From the NCBI GenBank assembly GCA_023238725.1, contig CM041531.1, positions 5,604,354 through 5,668,353 on the forward strand: 64,000 bases of DNA, read 5' to 3'. Both the position numbers and the translations under genes were made by a program. The notes under the pieces are model-generated. The model searched no databases. It was not told the DNA's origin and was given only the letters and a program-made list of their open reading frames with translations. The DNA comes from Scortum barcoo. Lineage: Eukaryota; Chordata; Actinopteri; Centrarchiformes; Terapontidae. Within the stretch, counting starts at the first letter, position 1, and the number at the start of each line of letters is the position of its first letter. Shown in pieces: positions 39,238 through 51,416 of this stretch.

Positions 39238-41075
39238 CATTTCATTTGCTGTAAATATTGAAATATATGGACTTGGCAGGATCAAGACTAAGAAATGGAT
39301 GACTGTCAGCAGACTGTTTGATTACACACTACATTATAATTTTGTGCTCATATTGAACAATGGAAAGTAAATAAGGATCAAGGATTTAGAAACAAAATTA
39401 TGATTGATTTTCTACTTTTATTAATAATATACTAATATACCAAATCTGTGGCAAAGCAAAAACACGAAGATAAGATATTGGTTTTATATTTTCGTGTTTG
39501 TTTCCGAACTTTAAAATTTGAATTAGAAACCACTCAGAGACTGTGCACTCCTGCATTTATTATCATAATATAAAATGTGAAGAGATATGTATTCCACATC
39601 TGGGTCTACATATGTGTTTAAATACAGATAACAGACATGCTGATTGGCTAATAATTATCGTAGAAAACATTTTGATTCTGTACTTCCTGAGCTGAAACAG
39701 TGAGTGTTTCACAGTTGCCATATGGTGGCGCTGTTGAATATTGAGGCTGTGTTAAGATGAGCAATAGTTCGGCCTTCTCATTCATTTCAATGAGACTGTT
39801 GTGTTGGCACAGTGGGGGCGGTGACGTAGAGGGCTCTGGAAGAAAAACACAGGGTCGGCAGTGAAGTTAAAATTCACCCAAGTTTTTTGCTGCAACACAC
39901 TGTAATGTTATCCACCAAGCACATTACTCGTAGATGACTTTGTAATGTGAATTAAATATTTCTCCTGTTTAGGTGACGATCACCGAGATGGGGCGGAGGG
40001 ATGATTGTCACCGTGATACCGTAACTTTTCAGAGCTGTAATATCCTGTAAAGCTCTGTGCAGTGTTTTGGTATCTGATAAACCATCAGACTCGTGGATTT
40101 ACTACTCTAATCGGACATCCTGGATTATATTTCATCGTCTCAGTGACACCTGAAGTAACACGCCCCCACTAACGAACCCCCACTATGCTACATAATAATT
40201 CCTCATAATTCAGTACTTGAGTGTCTGTGCAGGTCATATATAATCTCTGCTGATGCTGATCTCTCTCCATAGCTGCAGAGCAAACACCCACCATGTGCCC
40301 CACACGAATGTTTATTATTCTAAGAAGAAATACAGTATAAACACACAGCTGAGCAGGCGGTGGGTGTCCTAGTTATTACTGTCAATACCGCCCATTTACA
40401 GCCAAACTGGCTCTATTATTAGACTGCACTGTACTGTCATCAGGTATCTTCAAAGCTCGCTACATAAATCACATCTGATTTTTTTTTTTTTTTCCCCCTG
40501 CTCTGTGAAGTGCTGCGCTGTGATCTGCGTGGGTCTGGAACATGTTTACCATCACAGAGGATAAAATAATGGAAGTTTCCCTTGTTATGCCATGCTGTGC
40601 TCTGTATGTTTTTCTTCTTTCCGTTCTCTAAATGACAGATTGGCATCTGAGGCTAGCGGGGTGGAGTTAACGTGTTTTCCTATATGTTTCAGCCAGCGGG
40701 TTTGTGTATGTTTTGATGTGAGGATATGGGTGTATTCAGCCCGGCTTCAGTTAAAACATCATCAGGACTTTATGATAAGGTTTGATATATGTGAGCTGTA
40801 GTTAGTGGTTATTTTGAGGCAAATATCTGCAGTGAAAATGAAATCACAGTCTCGAAATCACAATTACTGTGATCTACAACACACCGTGGATTTACCTCAT
40901 TAAGAATTTATGTCAGGCTAAAAAAGCGGCCTGTAATCGAGGTTTAAATGATGCAGGCTGACTGTTGCAAAGGCATGCAGAATAATTTAGCAACACGTAA
41001 AACGCTTCAATGTCATTGGAGCAAATGAATAACAGTGGCCTTCGTCTGCTGAAAAAGGGTCCAAACTTCTGATTT

Positions 41076-41076
<1 letters not shown>

Positions 41077-41148
<72 letters not shown>
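41077..41148 (+). repeat. (CA)36 microsatellite
   Basis: The longest dinucleotide array in the window, 72 bp without interruption, about 2 kb upstream of the nav2 start codon. Confidence 0.97.
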
Positions 41149-41149
<1 letters not shown>

Positions 41150-42299
41150 CAAACTGCACAAAATCATAATCAGATATTAGTATTTACATAATTTAGGATT
41201 AATGTAACAGGATTAAGTTTAACATACTAAACACATCTTCTCCTGGATTAAATCATCGCTCTTATAATTCTGTGTTAAGAAAGTGTGCGTGTGTGTGCGC
41301 ACGCTCCATCTGGACCTTTTCTAATTCGATCTCCTCCTCTGGTTAGCGTCAGTATGAGCTTAGGTGAACTTTTCACATTGAACCACACTTAAATGCTCCT
41401 ACTCAGCCAAATGAGCTAATTAATTTAACACGTCAGAGTTTCTTTAAGATGCTCTAATTATATAGCATCCAGTGTGTTTCTATAGGCTTCGTAATAGTCT
41501 TGTTTTGTGGAGTTAACTATCTTTTTTACATACAAATTTGTGTATAGATTCTTGTTAACTGCTGATGGAAGAGAAGAGGAGAAAAATGCAAAGCCCTCCC
41601 TCGCGTCTTTTTCTTCGGTTCTGCGGCAGGATTTGAGTCATCACCTCAGCAGCCCTCTCTAAGCCTGCTGGGAGTCAGGCTGATTTTACACTAGTCCACT
41701 AATTGGCCATCCTCATATTAAAAAAAAAAAGAAAGAAAAAAAAGGGCAAGCTTAACAGTGTCAGAGGAGGGAGAGAGTACAGAGAAAAGAGTCAATTAAT
41801 GCAACATTTTCAGTGTTATGCTGTACGTCCTGAAAACAAGGAAGCAGCACGTGAAGCGTGATACACTGATTTGGCCCAATCTTTTAATTGATCAGTCGCA
41901 TTGAAGCTTTTACTCTGACACACATCTAAAAACCCAGCCGACAAAAAAGCTGCTGTACCGTACATTCTTGTATGTACAGCACATTTTGTAACTACATATT
42001 TTAAATCTTTTCACACATTTACTGGACAAATATCCATTTCTAGTAATAATCTCAAAGTGGATTGATTTGATTTGTCACTTTCTTTGTAAATTATATTATT
42101 TAATGTGATTCACGTGGATACTGGAGGAGTCATTTGCTTTATTTGAAGACGCTGTCACTAATTGCTCAAGTCAAATTCCTTCACTAGCAAATTATCGCAC
42201 TGCAATGGAAAACCTGATTTTTGAAACTCAAGATGGGATTAAATAGCTTCACAAGATGGCAATTTATGTGTGAGGGGGAAAAAAGTAAGACATCCAGAG

Positions 42300-43194
42300 A
42301 TAGGGAGAGGCAGGCTGGAGGAGCATACTGAGCTGATGTGTTGAACTCCTCTCCACATATGTCAGTCCTGATCTAAGCCACACCTGCTGCTAACTGCGAC
42401 TTACCAGAGAGGGAGAGGGAGAGAGGCAGCAGAGTACAGTGTGTTTCAGGCTGAGCAGTCACAGGCTGAGCAGTCGCTGAAGTGAGCGGTCGCCGTGTCG
42501 CTGCTGCCTTTTCTTTTTTCTCTCCGTCTCTCGGTCTCTGTTCCTTCCTCTCCTCTCCTCGATGGAGCTCGGTGTGTCCTCCTGTCGTCCTGAAGCAACG
42601 CTGTAATTAACAGGGCTCTGTGGGAGAGGAGCAGCTCGGCTTCCTATAGGATCCTTTTGCCAAATGCTGACTCTCTCACTCACAGTGCTGGAAATAAATG
42701 GAGGGGAACACTCTGCCATCAGGCAACTGGGGATTCCTCTTAGTGTGAAGTGGGATTTTTGATGTTCTTTCCTGGACTTTACAGAGCAGATTTTCTTTTT
42801 TCTATCCGGACATTATCTTTACCAGAACACTCTGAGGAGGATTTGGTCTTTTCTACATGATCTAAAGAGCTGAAGCTATTTGGTACCAAGAAACAGGTGG
42901 CACTGGTGGGTCTTAAAGCCCTCCATTACATGTGGGGGAGCTCAGCTCACCTCCTGCTGAGATCCAGCAGGAGAAGCCAAGACCTGGACACAGACAAAAC
43001 TACACACATTACTCCCACTAAGTGGATCAGGTGCAAATCGCACGTGTGTTTTTACAGTCTGGTAAAAGCTTCACTCTCACAGAAGTAGCTGGATCGTATG
43101 AGAGTTAACAAGGATTCTTGCTGACTGGTAGCAGGATTTCCATCTCGGTGTGAGAGGAAGGGGAGGGTGAAGTCATCAGGCGGCTGGGGAGAAG
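42300..43194 (+). promoter_or_regulatory. nav2: Probable nav2 long-form promoter and 5' UTR
   Basis: This stretch lies directly upstream of the recognised start codon and is purine/CT-rich with more CpG than its surroundings. No TATA box is obvious. It holds a 15-bp direct repeat (CAGGCTGAGCAGTC at 42447-42460 and 42462-42475), an E-box in ACACCTGCTG near 42380, and several upstream ATGs. A possible internal donor (AACAG/GTGGC at about 42895) and acceptor (GTTTTTACAG/TCTGG at about 43050) suggest that the leader might itself be spliced. The transcription start cannot be placed from sequence alone, so both borders are approximate. Confidence 0.45.
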
Positions 43195-43413
43195 ATGCCA
43201 GCCATCCTCGTTGCCTCAAAGATGAAGTCGGGACTCCCCAAACCCAAACCGGTACACAGCGCCCTGCCGATCCCCCAGACCCACAGCAGGCCGTCAGCTC
43301 TAGCTCTGCCTTCGGCACCTGTCAAGAAGAACATCCCCTCGCTGGTCCAGCATGTTGGCTCCGGAGCCCCGAGAGGCACCGCGCCAGGGTCAGAGGCTGG
43401 AGGAAACCCTCAG
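43195..43413 (+). CDS. nav2: Neuron navigator 2, first coding exon (partial)
   Basis: Seventy-three codons open with MPAILVASKMKSGLPKP, followed by PVHSALPIP. This matches the remembered N-terminus of vertebrate NAV2 long isoforms; the PVHxALPIP block also echoes NAV3. The rest of the exon is a basic, Ser/Pro-rich disordered tail ending in GGNPQ. The start has A at -3 (GAGAAG-ATG-C), and the exon ends at CAG/GTCAGG in phase 0. NAV proteins are large cytoskeletal proteins: NAV2 and NAV3 have an N-terminal calponin-homology domain, then microtubule-binding and coiled-coil regions and a C-terminal AAA-type ATPase domain, and act in neurite outgrowth and axon guidance. None of those domains is in this window, so downstream exons must lie to the right. 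A nav3 or duplicated nav2a/b identity is the main alternative. Confidence 0.85.
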
Positions 43414-44282
43414 GTCAGGATGTAAAATTAACACCTCCCCTCCTGCCTGTGTATTGGTGAAATCCTGTTCATATTATCTGTTTTCCATCCAACTAAATGC
43501 TGTTACTTACTACTCAGTACTGCCACTTTCTAACTTGTGATGTAGGGTCATTGATCATGTGATAGGAGGCAAACCTGTGCAGCCTTGTGAGCCTTGTTTT
43601 AAACATTGCTGGATAAGAGAATCTGGATTTTGATGATTTGTGCATTAATTACAACAGTATTTCATTTCACGAATTAAAGAATTGTATCCTCAAATGAGTA
43701 ACCCTAAAAAATTATTAATGATGCTTTGCTTTCCATCCTATTGTGACCTAAATGCTGTTTTTTAGGATTTTACAACAAGAATGAAATTATGCAGGAAATG
43801 AATAACTTGCTAACTGTCTTTTTGGCAAAGAGTGTTGGCATGAAAAGGCACTTTCTGTGCAACAATATCAGTTATCATTAGTCACTTCAGAGTGTGAATT
43901 TGTTCCAGTCCCTCTTGTTTTCTCAGCCGTGGTGACTTTTTAAATGACTAATTTCTGTAAGTCAGTAAACAGAATTTCAGTATCATCATACCGCACTGTA
44001 CTTTCTCTGGCTCGGTTTTACATGACGCATAACGCACAGCCAAATTCAGCGAGTTCCTGGAAGGAGACAGAGCAGGCTGCGTCTCTGCTGTCCAGGATGG
44101 CAGCGTAGCAGGATATCAGGGTGGCTGTTTCGCTGTGTTTGTGAAATATTGGCTGCACTTAGCAACCCCACACAAACGGCTGCAACGGCGAGAGGGATCG
44201 CTCCAACGCCATGTAAGGCAGTGAGGGGGGGGAAGGAGGTGTCTCTGTGTGTGTTTGTGTGTATTAGCCAGCCAGCAAGTGC

Positions 44283-44456
44283 ATGCTTGGCAACCTGTCT
44301 TTCTACAGTAAGCGTGACTCTGAGCCTCTGAGGCATCGCTGCTGTTTAGAAGACGAGTCTGAATCTGATGATGATGGCGTGAGGAGAAGATCCAGGAGCC
44401 CAACGCCGTCGGACATGGCACGCGTCCGCTGCTGGTGTCGTTTGTTTTGTGGCTAA
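44283..44456 (+). CDS. Unsupported 57-codon frame with acidic and RS-rich segments
   Basis: A small frame starting MLGNLSFYSK, with an acidic stretch (EDESESDDDG, residues about 23-32), an Arg/Ser stretch (RRRSRSP, about 34-40) and a Cys/Trp-rich end. It sits about 0.9 kb into nav2 intron 1. A GTGAGG donor-like site follows DDDG in phase 0, and a pyrimidine stretch plus CTACAG lies just inside the frame. The ATG context is weak (T at -3). I do not recognise it; chance composition is the simplest explanation, but the charge pattern is unusual for random intron sequence. Confidence 0.12.
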   Translation: MLGNLSFYSKRDSEPLRHRCCLEDESESDDDGVRRRSRSPTPSDMARVRCWCRLFCG

Positions 44457-46365
44457 TCACGTTTTCTCGCTGACCTACTTTCCATGACTTTCTCTCTCTC
44501 CTCTCTGTCCTCCTTTCTCTCCCTCTCTCCATCCCTGTGGTGCTGATGAAGCAGCCGTCTTCACCCTCGGCTGGGTTTAACCCTTGACCTTCCTGAGCGA
44601 CAGCGACAGTGATGTGAATGTTGCAGTCATGTACTGAAATCCTTCCATGCTGACTGTGTGCATATATTTATGTGTGTGGCACATTTATGAGAGTATTTTA
44701 CGAATGCTTCGCCAAGGGGATCACCTTACAGCTGCTGTTTTTACTGTTGTTGTGAATGGCCCCATCAATCTTTATTTTCTCACACCAGGGTTGCAGGTAT
44801 TTGTGCTCATCTACCTCTGTGATTGCAGACACTCGGAAACTACATCTGCATCAGGCATCCAGCATCACACTTTCTCATAATCTACATAGGAAACACATTT
44901 AATTCAAATAAATGCAACACAGTGTCCTTCATTTCTATTTCTAACCACGTCTTTTTGCAGATTCTTTAATACTCCATCGTTAGATGTCCATGTAAACACA
45001 GGGCAGGGCTGTTAGCTGTTTCATGGCTCCGTTTTATCGTCCTCTTTTCTGGACTGTGTGCCGGGCTTCACCCCAGGGACCAACTGAACTGGAGGAAGGC
45101 CTGAGAGGCAGAATTGCTGGCAAGGACTCTGAACCCTCCACGCTGCATCGCTGTCGGTCCAACCCTCGGTGGATTTCGTACACAGACACCATCGGTCCTC
45201 ACTGTGAACCCAATCTGCTCCGAGGGCACAGCGAGATGAGACGAGGCTCTCTGGAGACGCGGAGCCTGCTTTATGTTTTTGATGCTTTTTCCGCTTTCTT
45301 CTCTTGGCAAGTTTCTTTAAGCAGACAGCTGACTCAAGAGACATAATATATTACTCCTTCCTATAAAAATTTAATAATCAGGAGGTGTCAAATCACCCAA
45401 AACAATCTGGCGCTTTATGTCAAGGAAGCATCAACTTTTTAAGGTGTTTTTTTCTGGAGCTGGCAGTTTGCATCATACAAGGAAAACAATCCATCAGAGG
45501 AGAGGCGGATAGACCAGATTTCAGCTTCCACAATAGAAGCAAATAGAGCTGAATCCAGTACAGTCATAGGAGTAGGTTGAGGTTTGAGTCATTTCTCAAC
45601 TACAAAAACTCGCCCGCTTGCTCTCACTACCTCTGTCACTTTATTTTTACTCAACCTTTGTTGAACCAAGGTTGTCTCTTGAGATTTAAATCTAAATCCA
45701 AAATTTATATAAACCAGGTTTTTATATAGGAAATCAGATGTGTTGGAGAGATAGCGAAGACACCTCAACACCTCAACACCAAGTGCACTGAGCACAACAA
45801 CCGATAATTACGAGCAGCACGTGTTGGTAGTTACCTGAAGGATTAGCGGCGTCACAGCAGAGTGTTGCCGAGGCTCCTCACAAACATCCAGCTGGACGGC
45901 CCAGTTGGCTCTAAACACACAAACATGTCGTGTACACCTGTAACAAAGAGTTAATCCAGCGAGAGGAGCAGGAGGCGGAGAGAAACACCCAGACGCTGTG
46001 TACAGACAGGAGAGAGGACCTTAGTGTGTTCTTAGCTGTGTGTTTGTGTGTATCTGTGTGTTGTGTGTTTGTGTGTGTGTGTGTGTGAAGTCTGGCACAA
46101 TCTGCTGAATCTAATGTGAAGGTGATAGTCTGGAAATGTGTGAATGGTATGTGAAGCTGTTAGCTCTGTCTCTTTGCGTGTGTGTGTGTGTGTGGTCTTT
46201 TCGTCTTGTATTTGACATCACATTAGATGACAAGCTGTTCTGACCTTTAACCTTTTACCATACTGTCCTTACAGAGAGCAGAGCCTTGCACAGGTACTCT
46301 GCTGCTCTCTGCTGGCTGGTTTTTGCGCTACACCCAATTCCATTCACAAACACCAGCATTGTGTG

Positions 46366-46368
<3 letters not shown>

Positions 46369-46419
<51 letters not shown>
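46369..46419 (+). repeat. (TG)25 microsatellite
   Basis: Uninterrupted TG dinucleotides, 51 bp, about 3 kb downstream of the nav2 first coding exon; a (CT)n run follows at 46483-46504. Confidence 0.95.
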
Positions 46420-46420
<1 letters not shown>

Positions 46421-47099
46421 CAAGGCCACCGTCTTTGCTCCTCTATTCATCTTTAATGCCTCACTTTTTTTCCCCTGACCTCCTTCTCTCTCTCTCTCTC
46501 TCTCATTTCTTTCCCGTCTTTGCAATCCAAGTGTTCATTGTTGCCAGCTCATTAATTCTCAGCTACAGCTTTGAAAAAAAAATCGAAAAAGGTTCAAACC
46601 AAGAATCTCTGAAAACCACGGTCACAGCAGGAGACCCCTGAAAAATAAATTCTCATGCTACGTGGAGCGTGCACAGACCTTTACGAGCCATGCAGCAACA
46701 CGCTCGCGCTCATAAGCTCACTCACGCACGAGCACACAGCCACAGAGGGAGATTTGTCCGTGTGCCGGTGAGATAAGGAGCTCCTATCTTAATAAGTATC
46801 TTTCCAGATAAGAGCTGAAGTCAGGCTCTGTGTACACACTGGCTTTACTAGACTCATTATGAAAGCTCATCTCGGACTGAGAGCTGAATGACATGAAAAC
46901 ATGGCAGGATGATTGATGAAGGGGGTTATAGGCCAACTCCGCTAATATTTACTGAGGGGATCTTGTTATAAATAAACCAGAATCCACAATTTAGACACAC
47001 CCCCATCCAGGAGAGAATAGGGAGTCTGGATATTAAATCATCACTGTTATATTACCACTGTGTGACACGGAGCTCCATTAATTCAACTTCCTCAGGTCT

Positions 47100-47290
47100 T
47101 GAAGATGTGTAATTGCCCTAGATTATAATTTCCCTAATTTGAATAATTTAAATTGGATGTCATTTAATTCTGGGAATCAGTTTGACCGTGAACCTACATA
47201 CCTAATGCTGCGCGTGAACTTATTTAATTATTGTGGATTTAAAGCTAATTAAATGACCCTTAATGGCAAACCATTGATCGATGGCGATGG
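47100..47290. promoter_or_regulatory. Candidate intronic enhancer, TAAT cluster
   Basis: About nine TAAT/ATTA homeodomain cores occur within 190 bp (TAATTG, TAATTT twice, AATAATTT, TTTAATTC, CTAATG, TTTAATTATT, GCTAATTAAA, CTTAATGG). They are embedded in non-repetitive sequence without long mononucleotide runs, the texture typical of conserved vertebrate non-coding elements. Conservation cannot be judged from one sequence. Confidence 0.3.
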
Positions 47291-49450
47291 AGGGTAAAGA
47301 TTAGACTCAGACCGATATATACATATATATAAGAAAACCAGGCAGGAAAAATCATTACATTATATTTTGTGCCAGGTTGTTCATTCATATAGATTGTAAT
47401 TTGGAATTTAATGCCTGTGTTGCCCCTTTCATATTGACTACATATGAATCATTATGCTGTACACTTCCATGCTTTCTGTTGCATTTGCTGCAGTTTTATA
47501 TCACATTAGTGAATATTTTGGGGTTTTGCACTTTTGGTCAAACAGAACAAGCAATATGAAGGTGTTGCTGTGGGTCCCGAGAACATGTAATGGGTACTTT
47601 TATTGATATTTTCCGACTATTAAGGCCATTATCTTTATTAAGCCATTATCTAACACTAAACAGAGTGTTGTGTGTGATAAAGGTGCATTTAAAACAACTG
47701 AATAATGGTGCAACATATTTAATATCAGCACCTTCAGTCTGCAGATGTCAGCATCAGCCTTTAAAACCCATCTCACTTGACCCCGAGAACAAGTCTCTCG
47801 TGTCTCTGAGCCTCACCCCTCCTCCCCCAACATCCTGTGAAAAGCAATAATGCCTTTTTTTATGGCTTTTACATCCCGCCTCAGTCTCCTGAAGACCCGG
47901 CTGGTGAGAGTGAAAGGCACAGCACCATCACGCTGCATTGGATTGCTAATGCCTTTCCTCCCGCCCAGAGGACGACAGATTGGGTGGGGGGTATATTGCT
48001 GCTTTTTTTTTATTACCATTACAAAGGGCCACACATACACATATGTCTCCTGAGGAGGTGCTGCAAGTTAAAGCTAGATTTAATGGATGTTTTTTAGTGA
48101 TGCATTGTCAGAGAGTTCATTGTTCAAAGGGCTAACTGAGGTTTTAAAAGACTGCAAGAGTTCAGACAAAGAGCGCAGGAAAAAAAGGCCACGTCTCTTT
48201 AGGTCCTGTGAGTGATCCTCATGGATTCAACGTACATCTTCTATCATTTTTGTGGCTGTATCTGTCATAGCTGTGTTGTGAAAATGAAAGCTTGCTGAAA
48301 GGTGTCAGAAAGTGCCTGTTTTCCTTATTTTTAAAAGCTGTCATTTTGGAGATAAGAGGTTTTCGCCCAACAGTGACCACACGTGTTACTATCAGCATCG
48401 GGCAGGAGGAAGCCCACGTTGCTGTTGATAAGAGCGACAACACACCTCTGTGTGCCCCCTCAGAGAAAGGAGAGGTGGTCGTCCTGCAGATTAATCAGGC
48501 TGGACTGAAACAGCTTCGATACCAGCAGAGGCTTCACACACAGGCAGACTACGGTTAGATGGCGAGATAACAGCAGTAAAAGTCTGTGGCTTTTATCTGA
48601 GGATGGAGAGGCAGGTTTTCCTCCAGCAGCTACCTGAACAGCTTTTCAGGGAGAAAAGGACGTTGGATGGTGCACTGTTTTCTGCAGGATATTCATATTT
48701 TTATTTATTTATGAAAGATGAACAACTGCACTACATGGTTCCTGTGGAGCTGTTGAATGTAGAAAGGTTTTTACTTGCTAGATCAGATATTTTTATTCAT
48801 CTTTTATTTATTTAAAAGCTTAATTTGTGCAGTGATAGTCCTCCTGTGGCCAAATAGAGATGTGACACTAAATCTTTAAAGGTTTAATGTTTAGAAATAA
48901 ACAATCAGTGCATATTTTATTAGGCTTATACATATTCCAAGAAAACCTGTTTAGAAATCCTAGATTTGATGTTTGGAGTATGAAGTAATGTGGAGATTGA
49001 GGATTTTAGTTTGTTAGATTACAGGAAACTCTCATGATCATTTTAAATCTTTAGTACCCTGTTGCTGAAATCAGTTCAGAGTTTTTTTGGGATGCTTTTA
49101 TATTCCATTTTAGAGATTTTTTTTCTAGACTTGCATAAACAAGAGCTCATTTTTTTTGGAGGATATGCATGATCATATGGCAGTCGGCTCCAATGACCTC
49201 ATCTCTGCCTAATGCGTCTCGATCAGATTCCACTTCCTGTGCGGTTGTCCCCTCTCCTTCCTGTGTGAGGTCATGGCTGGGGACATAACCGTGTTAATTT
49301 AGGTCGAGCATCTGCCTCTCCTGAGTCAACATCGCTCCATTGATCTCCCCCAAGGTGCCCTCCTCTCTTCACTTTCCCTCCTTCTCTGCTTTCCTTGCAT
49401 TAGTTGTCACTAGGAGCCCGTTGGCGCAGACAAACAGGTCATTGTGAGTG

Positions 49451-49462
49451 GCGCCCCCTGGG
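49451..49462 (-). promoter_or_regulatory. CTCF-like motif
   Basis: GTGGCGCCCCCTGGGG on the + strand is, on the minus strand, CCCCAGGGGGCGCCAC, containing the AGGGGGCGC core typical of strong vertebrate CTCF sites. It matches 10 of 12 positions of CCASYAGRKGGC plus the flanking GC. Confidence 0.4.
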
Positions 49463-51117
49463 GAATTGGAGCTGTAGAGGCGGTTGGGCTAACACAATCA
49501 GCTCCATCTCTGTCTGGAAACAGAAGGCAGTGTAGAAAAAGGAGGAGAGGCCAGGAGGTAGAGGTCAGTGGTGCTGAAGTCACCCTCCCCAGAGGCCCAT
49601 GCCCAGGGTCAACAAGGGCTCAGAGGCAGGTTGGATAACTTCCTGACCTCTGTGGAGCTGGTCAGATTTGATGGAACAAATCAGAATTATATAGATCTAG
49701 ATCAAGTACAGTTAATAAAGGGGGATTTATTTGTAGAAAACTTGGAAACAGAGGACCTTTCATTCAGTGTAAAAAGTCAACACTGGAAGTCATGTGATGT
49801 ACATACTGTACACACAGTGAATGTAACCATGAGCATAATTACTGTTCACCATCTGTCAAATTAGTTGACTTGCTCAAATGAAATGTAAAAGTAGAAGTTC
49901 AAATTGCACTTCAGATCTTTAGAATTTATGACTTAATCAATGATAAAAATTTAAAAAATGATTGCTGTTGCACTTAAAAGCAGGTCATAAAAAGGTAAAC
50001 ATGCATTAGTACACTTCAAAAGTTATACAGATGTTGTATTTCCTCAAGGCAAATGTATGTTTTATTACAACTGTGGTCTTGTTATATCTGTAACATCTTC
50101 TTTACTGAAATCCGGGGTCATGTTTGGACAAGCGACACAAAAGCTCACATTCAGACACTCTGTAAAAAACCCCAAAAACATTCATGTTTTATCTAACCAG
50201 CTTATTCAGAATAGAAAACAAGGGCGTCTGTTGAAATGATTATCCAAACTGTCTCTCCAAACTTGTGTCAGATTGATGATTGTAATAAACAGAGTCGACT
50301 TTATTGGGCTTTTACCACCTCCAGCAGATGTACAACAAATTACCACATAATATAATATGATGCTATATATTTAATGGCTCAATGTGTGCTGGCAGCTGCA
50401 GAGATCTGGCCGATTTTCAGCTGTGAGCTTGATGTGTCAGTGTAAACAGCCACAAATGCGGCTGTGAGATGTTTCTTGGTTTTCTGACAGCTCTGTCTGG
50501 CTGTGAAAAGACGACTGATTTTCACGTCTCTCCGTTCAGCTGTCGTTCTCGTCGAGCTTCAGGGAGTTTCTCAAGCGGTTTTCTTCCTCTTCAATCCAAC
50601 CTGGATGTAATGACAATGCAAAGAGTGTGTTTGTTGTTCTGCATGTCTGCACCCGCTCAGTTGACACAGACAGTCTCTAAGCTTCCCTCATAAGTCCTGA
50701 ATCCTATGATGGGGCTGTAAATCTGCCTTTTTAAGAAGCTTCTCAGTCATTCTTAGAACACAAATCTCTAAATCTCCCACGCATTATCATCATCATCACG
50801 TACACAAACATGCAGAGTGTGTAAAGTCAAAAACATTATTATTATAAAAGACATCACCTCCTGAAGATGAAACTTCAACAGGAGTTTAAGGAAGTATATG
50901 CTTCAAGATGATTTCCCATCACTTTGAGTTTGTGTCCAAAACATAAAAACTATTTTACTTTGAAAAGACACATTTTAGACATACAAAGCGTTCAGCTACA
51001 ACAATGACACAGTCCATATTTCCTGTATCTGAAGATGGGATAGCATATTCTAGACTGGGGTGAACACGTATTGCTCTGAATTTAAATATTCTTTCATTAA
51101 TAAGGTGGTCTCAGCTG

Positions 51118-51131
51118 GTAGCCATGGTAAC
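51118..51131. promoter_or_regulatory. RFX X-box-like palindrome
   Basis: GTAGCCATGGTAAC is a near-palindrome. Read on the minus strand, GTTACCATGGCTAC fits the GTTNCCATGGNNAC form of RFX-bound X-boxes. Confidence 0.3.
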
Positions 51132-51416
51132 CAGGCCCAGATGGCATCCTGGGTTCAAAGTCGTCTAATCAGTTTTCTAAATTGACACCAGATAACTTTA
51201 ATGACTTTACAGGACAAACTGAAAGTTGAGTGTACGTTGAGTTCAGCACAGAATAAAAAATTATACAACAGAAAATGTATCTTAATTTCATAAATCTTGA
51301 TTTTCTGATGCTGATAATGTACCGTTTGTATTTACTTTTAAATCAGGCTTCATTTTAAAAGTGAATTCAAAATAGAATATTTAAAGTTCATGTTATAAAT
51401 AAAGAGAAATCATTTC

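Larger units (their letters stand above)
29728..42299. other. Non-coding sequence upstream of the nav2 start
   Basis: No exon recognised. It contains a T21 run (31913-31934), an A-rich AAATA array (37043-37090), TG/CA arrays (33136-33157, 38461-38484, 38692-38718, 39181-39235, 41077-41148), a pyrimidine-rich tract (about 36310-36490) and two probable repeat remnants (35945-35990, 37636-37800). AT-rich homeodomain-type strings occur around 36580-36650 and 37100-37180. Confidence 0.55.
43414..51416 (+). other. nav2 intron 1, first part
   Basis: Intronic if the exon call is right. It begins with the donor GTCAGG. Contents: TG/GT-rich patches (46036-46087, 46178-46194), (TG)25 (46369-46419), (CT)n (46483-46504), an AT-rich TAAT-motif cluster (47100-47290), a CTCF-like site (49451-49462) and an RFX-like palindrome (51118-51131). 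No further exon resembling the next known NAV2 segment (the Tyr-Thr-Asp-Trp start of the calponin-homology domain) was found. Confidence 0.6.

Noticed and set aside
38818..39285. 155-codon minus-strand frame with a His-Thr run
   Set aside because: The His-Thr run is the translated TG array; the rest has no recognisable domain.
39717..39728. CTCF-like motif CCACCATATGGC on the minus strand
   Set aside because: It lacks the nearly invariant G in the AG core; not a credible site.
40913..41167. Minus-strand Cys-Val repeat frame
   Set aside because: Translation of the (CA)36 array.
48292..48558. 88-codon frame with a protein-like stretch (EKGEVVVLQINQAGLKQLRY)
   Set aside because: No splice sites at sensible places and no recognised family; probably chance, though it could be rechecked by homology search.
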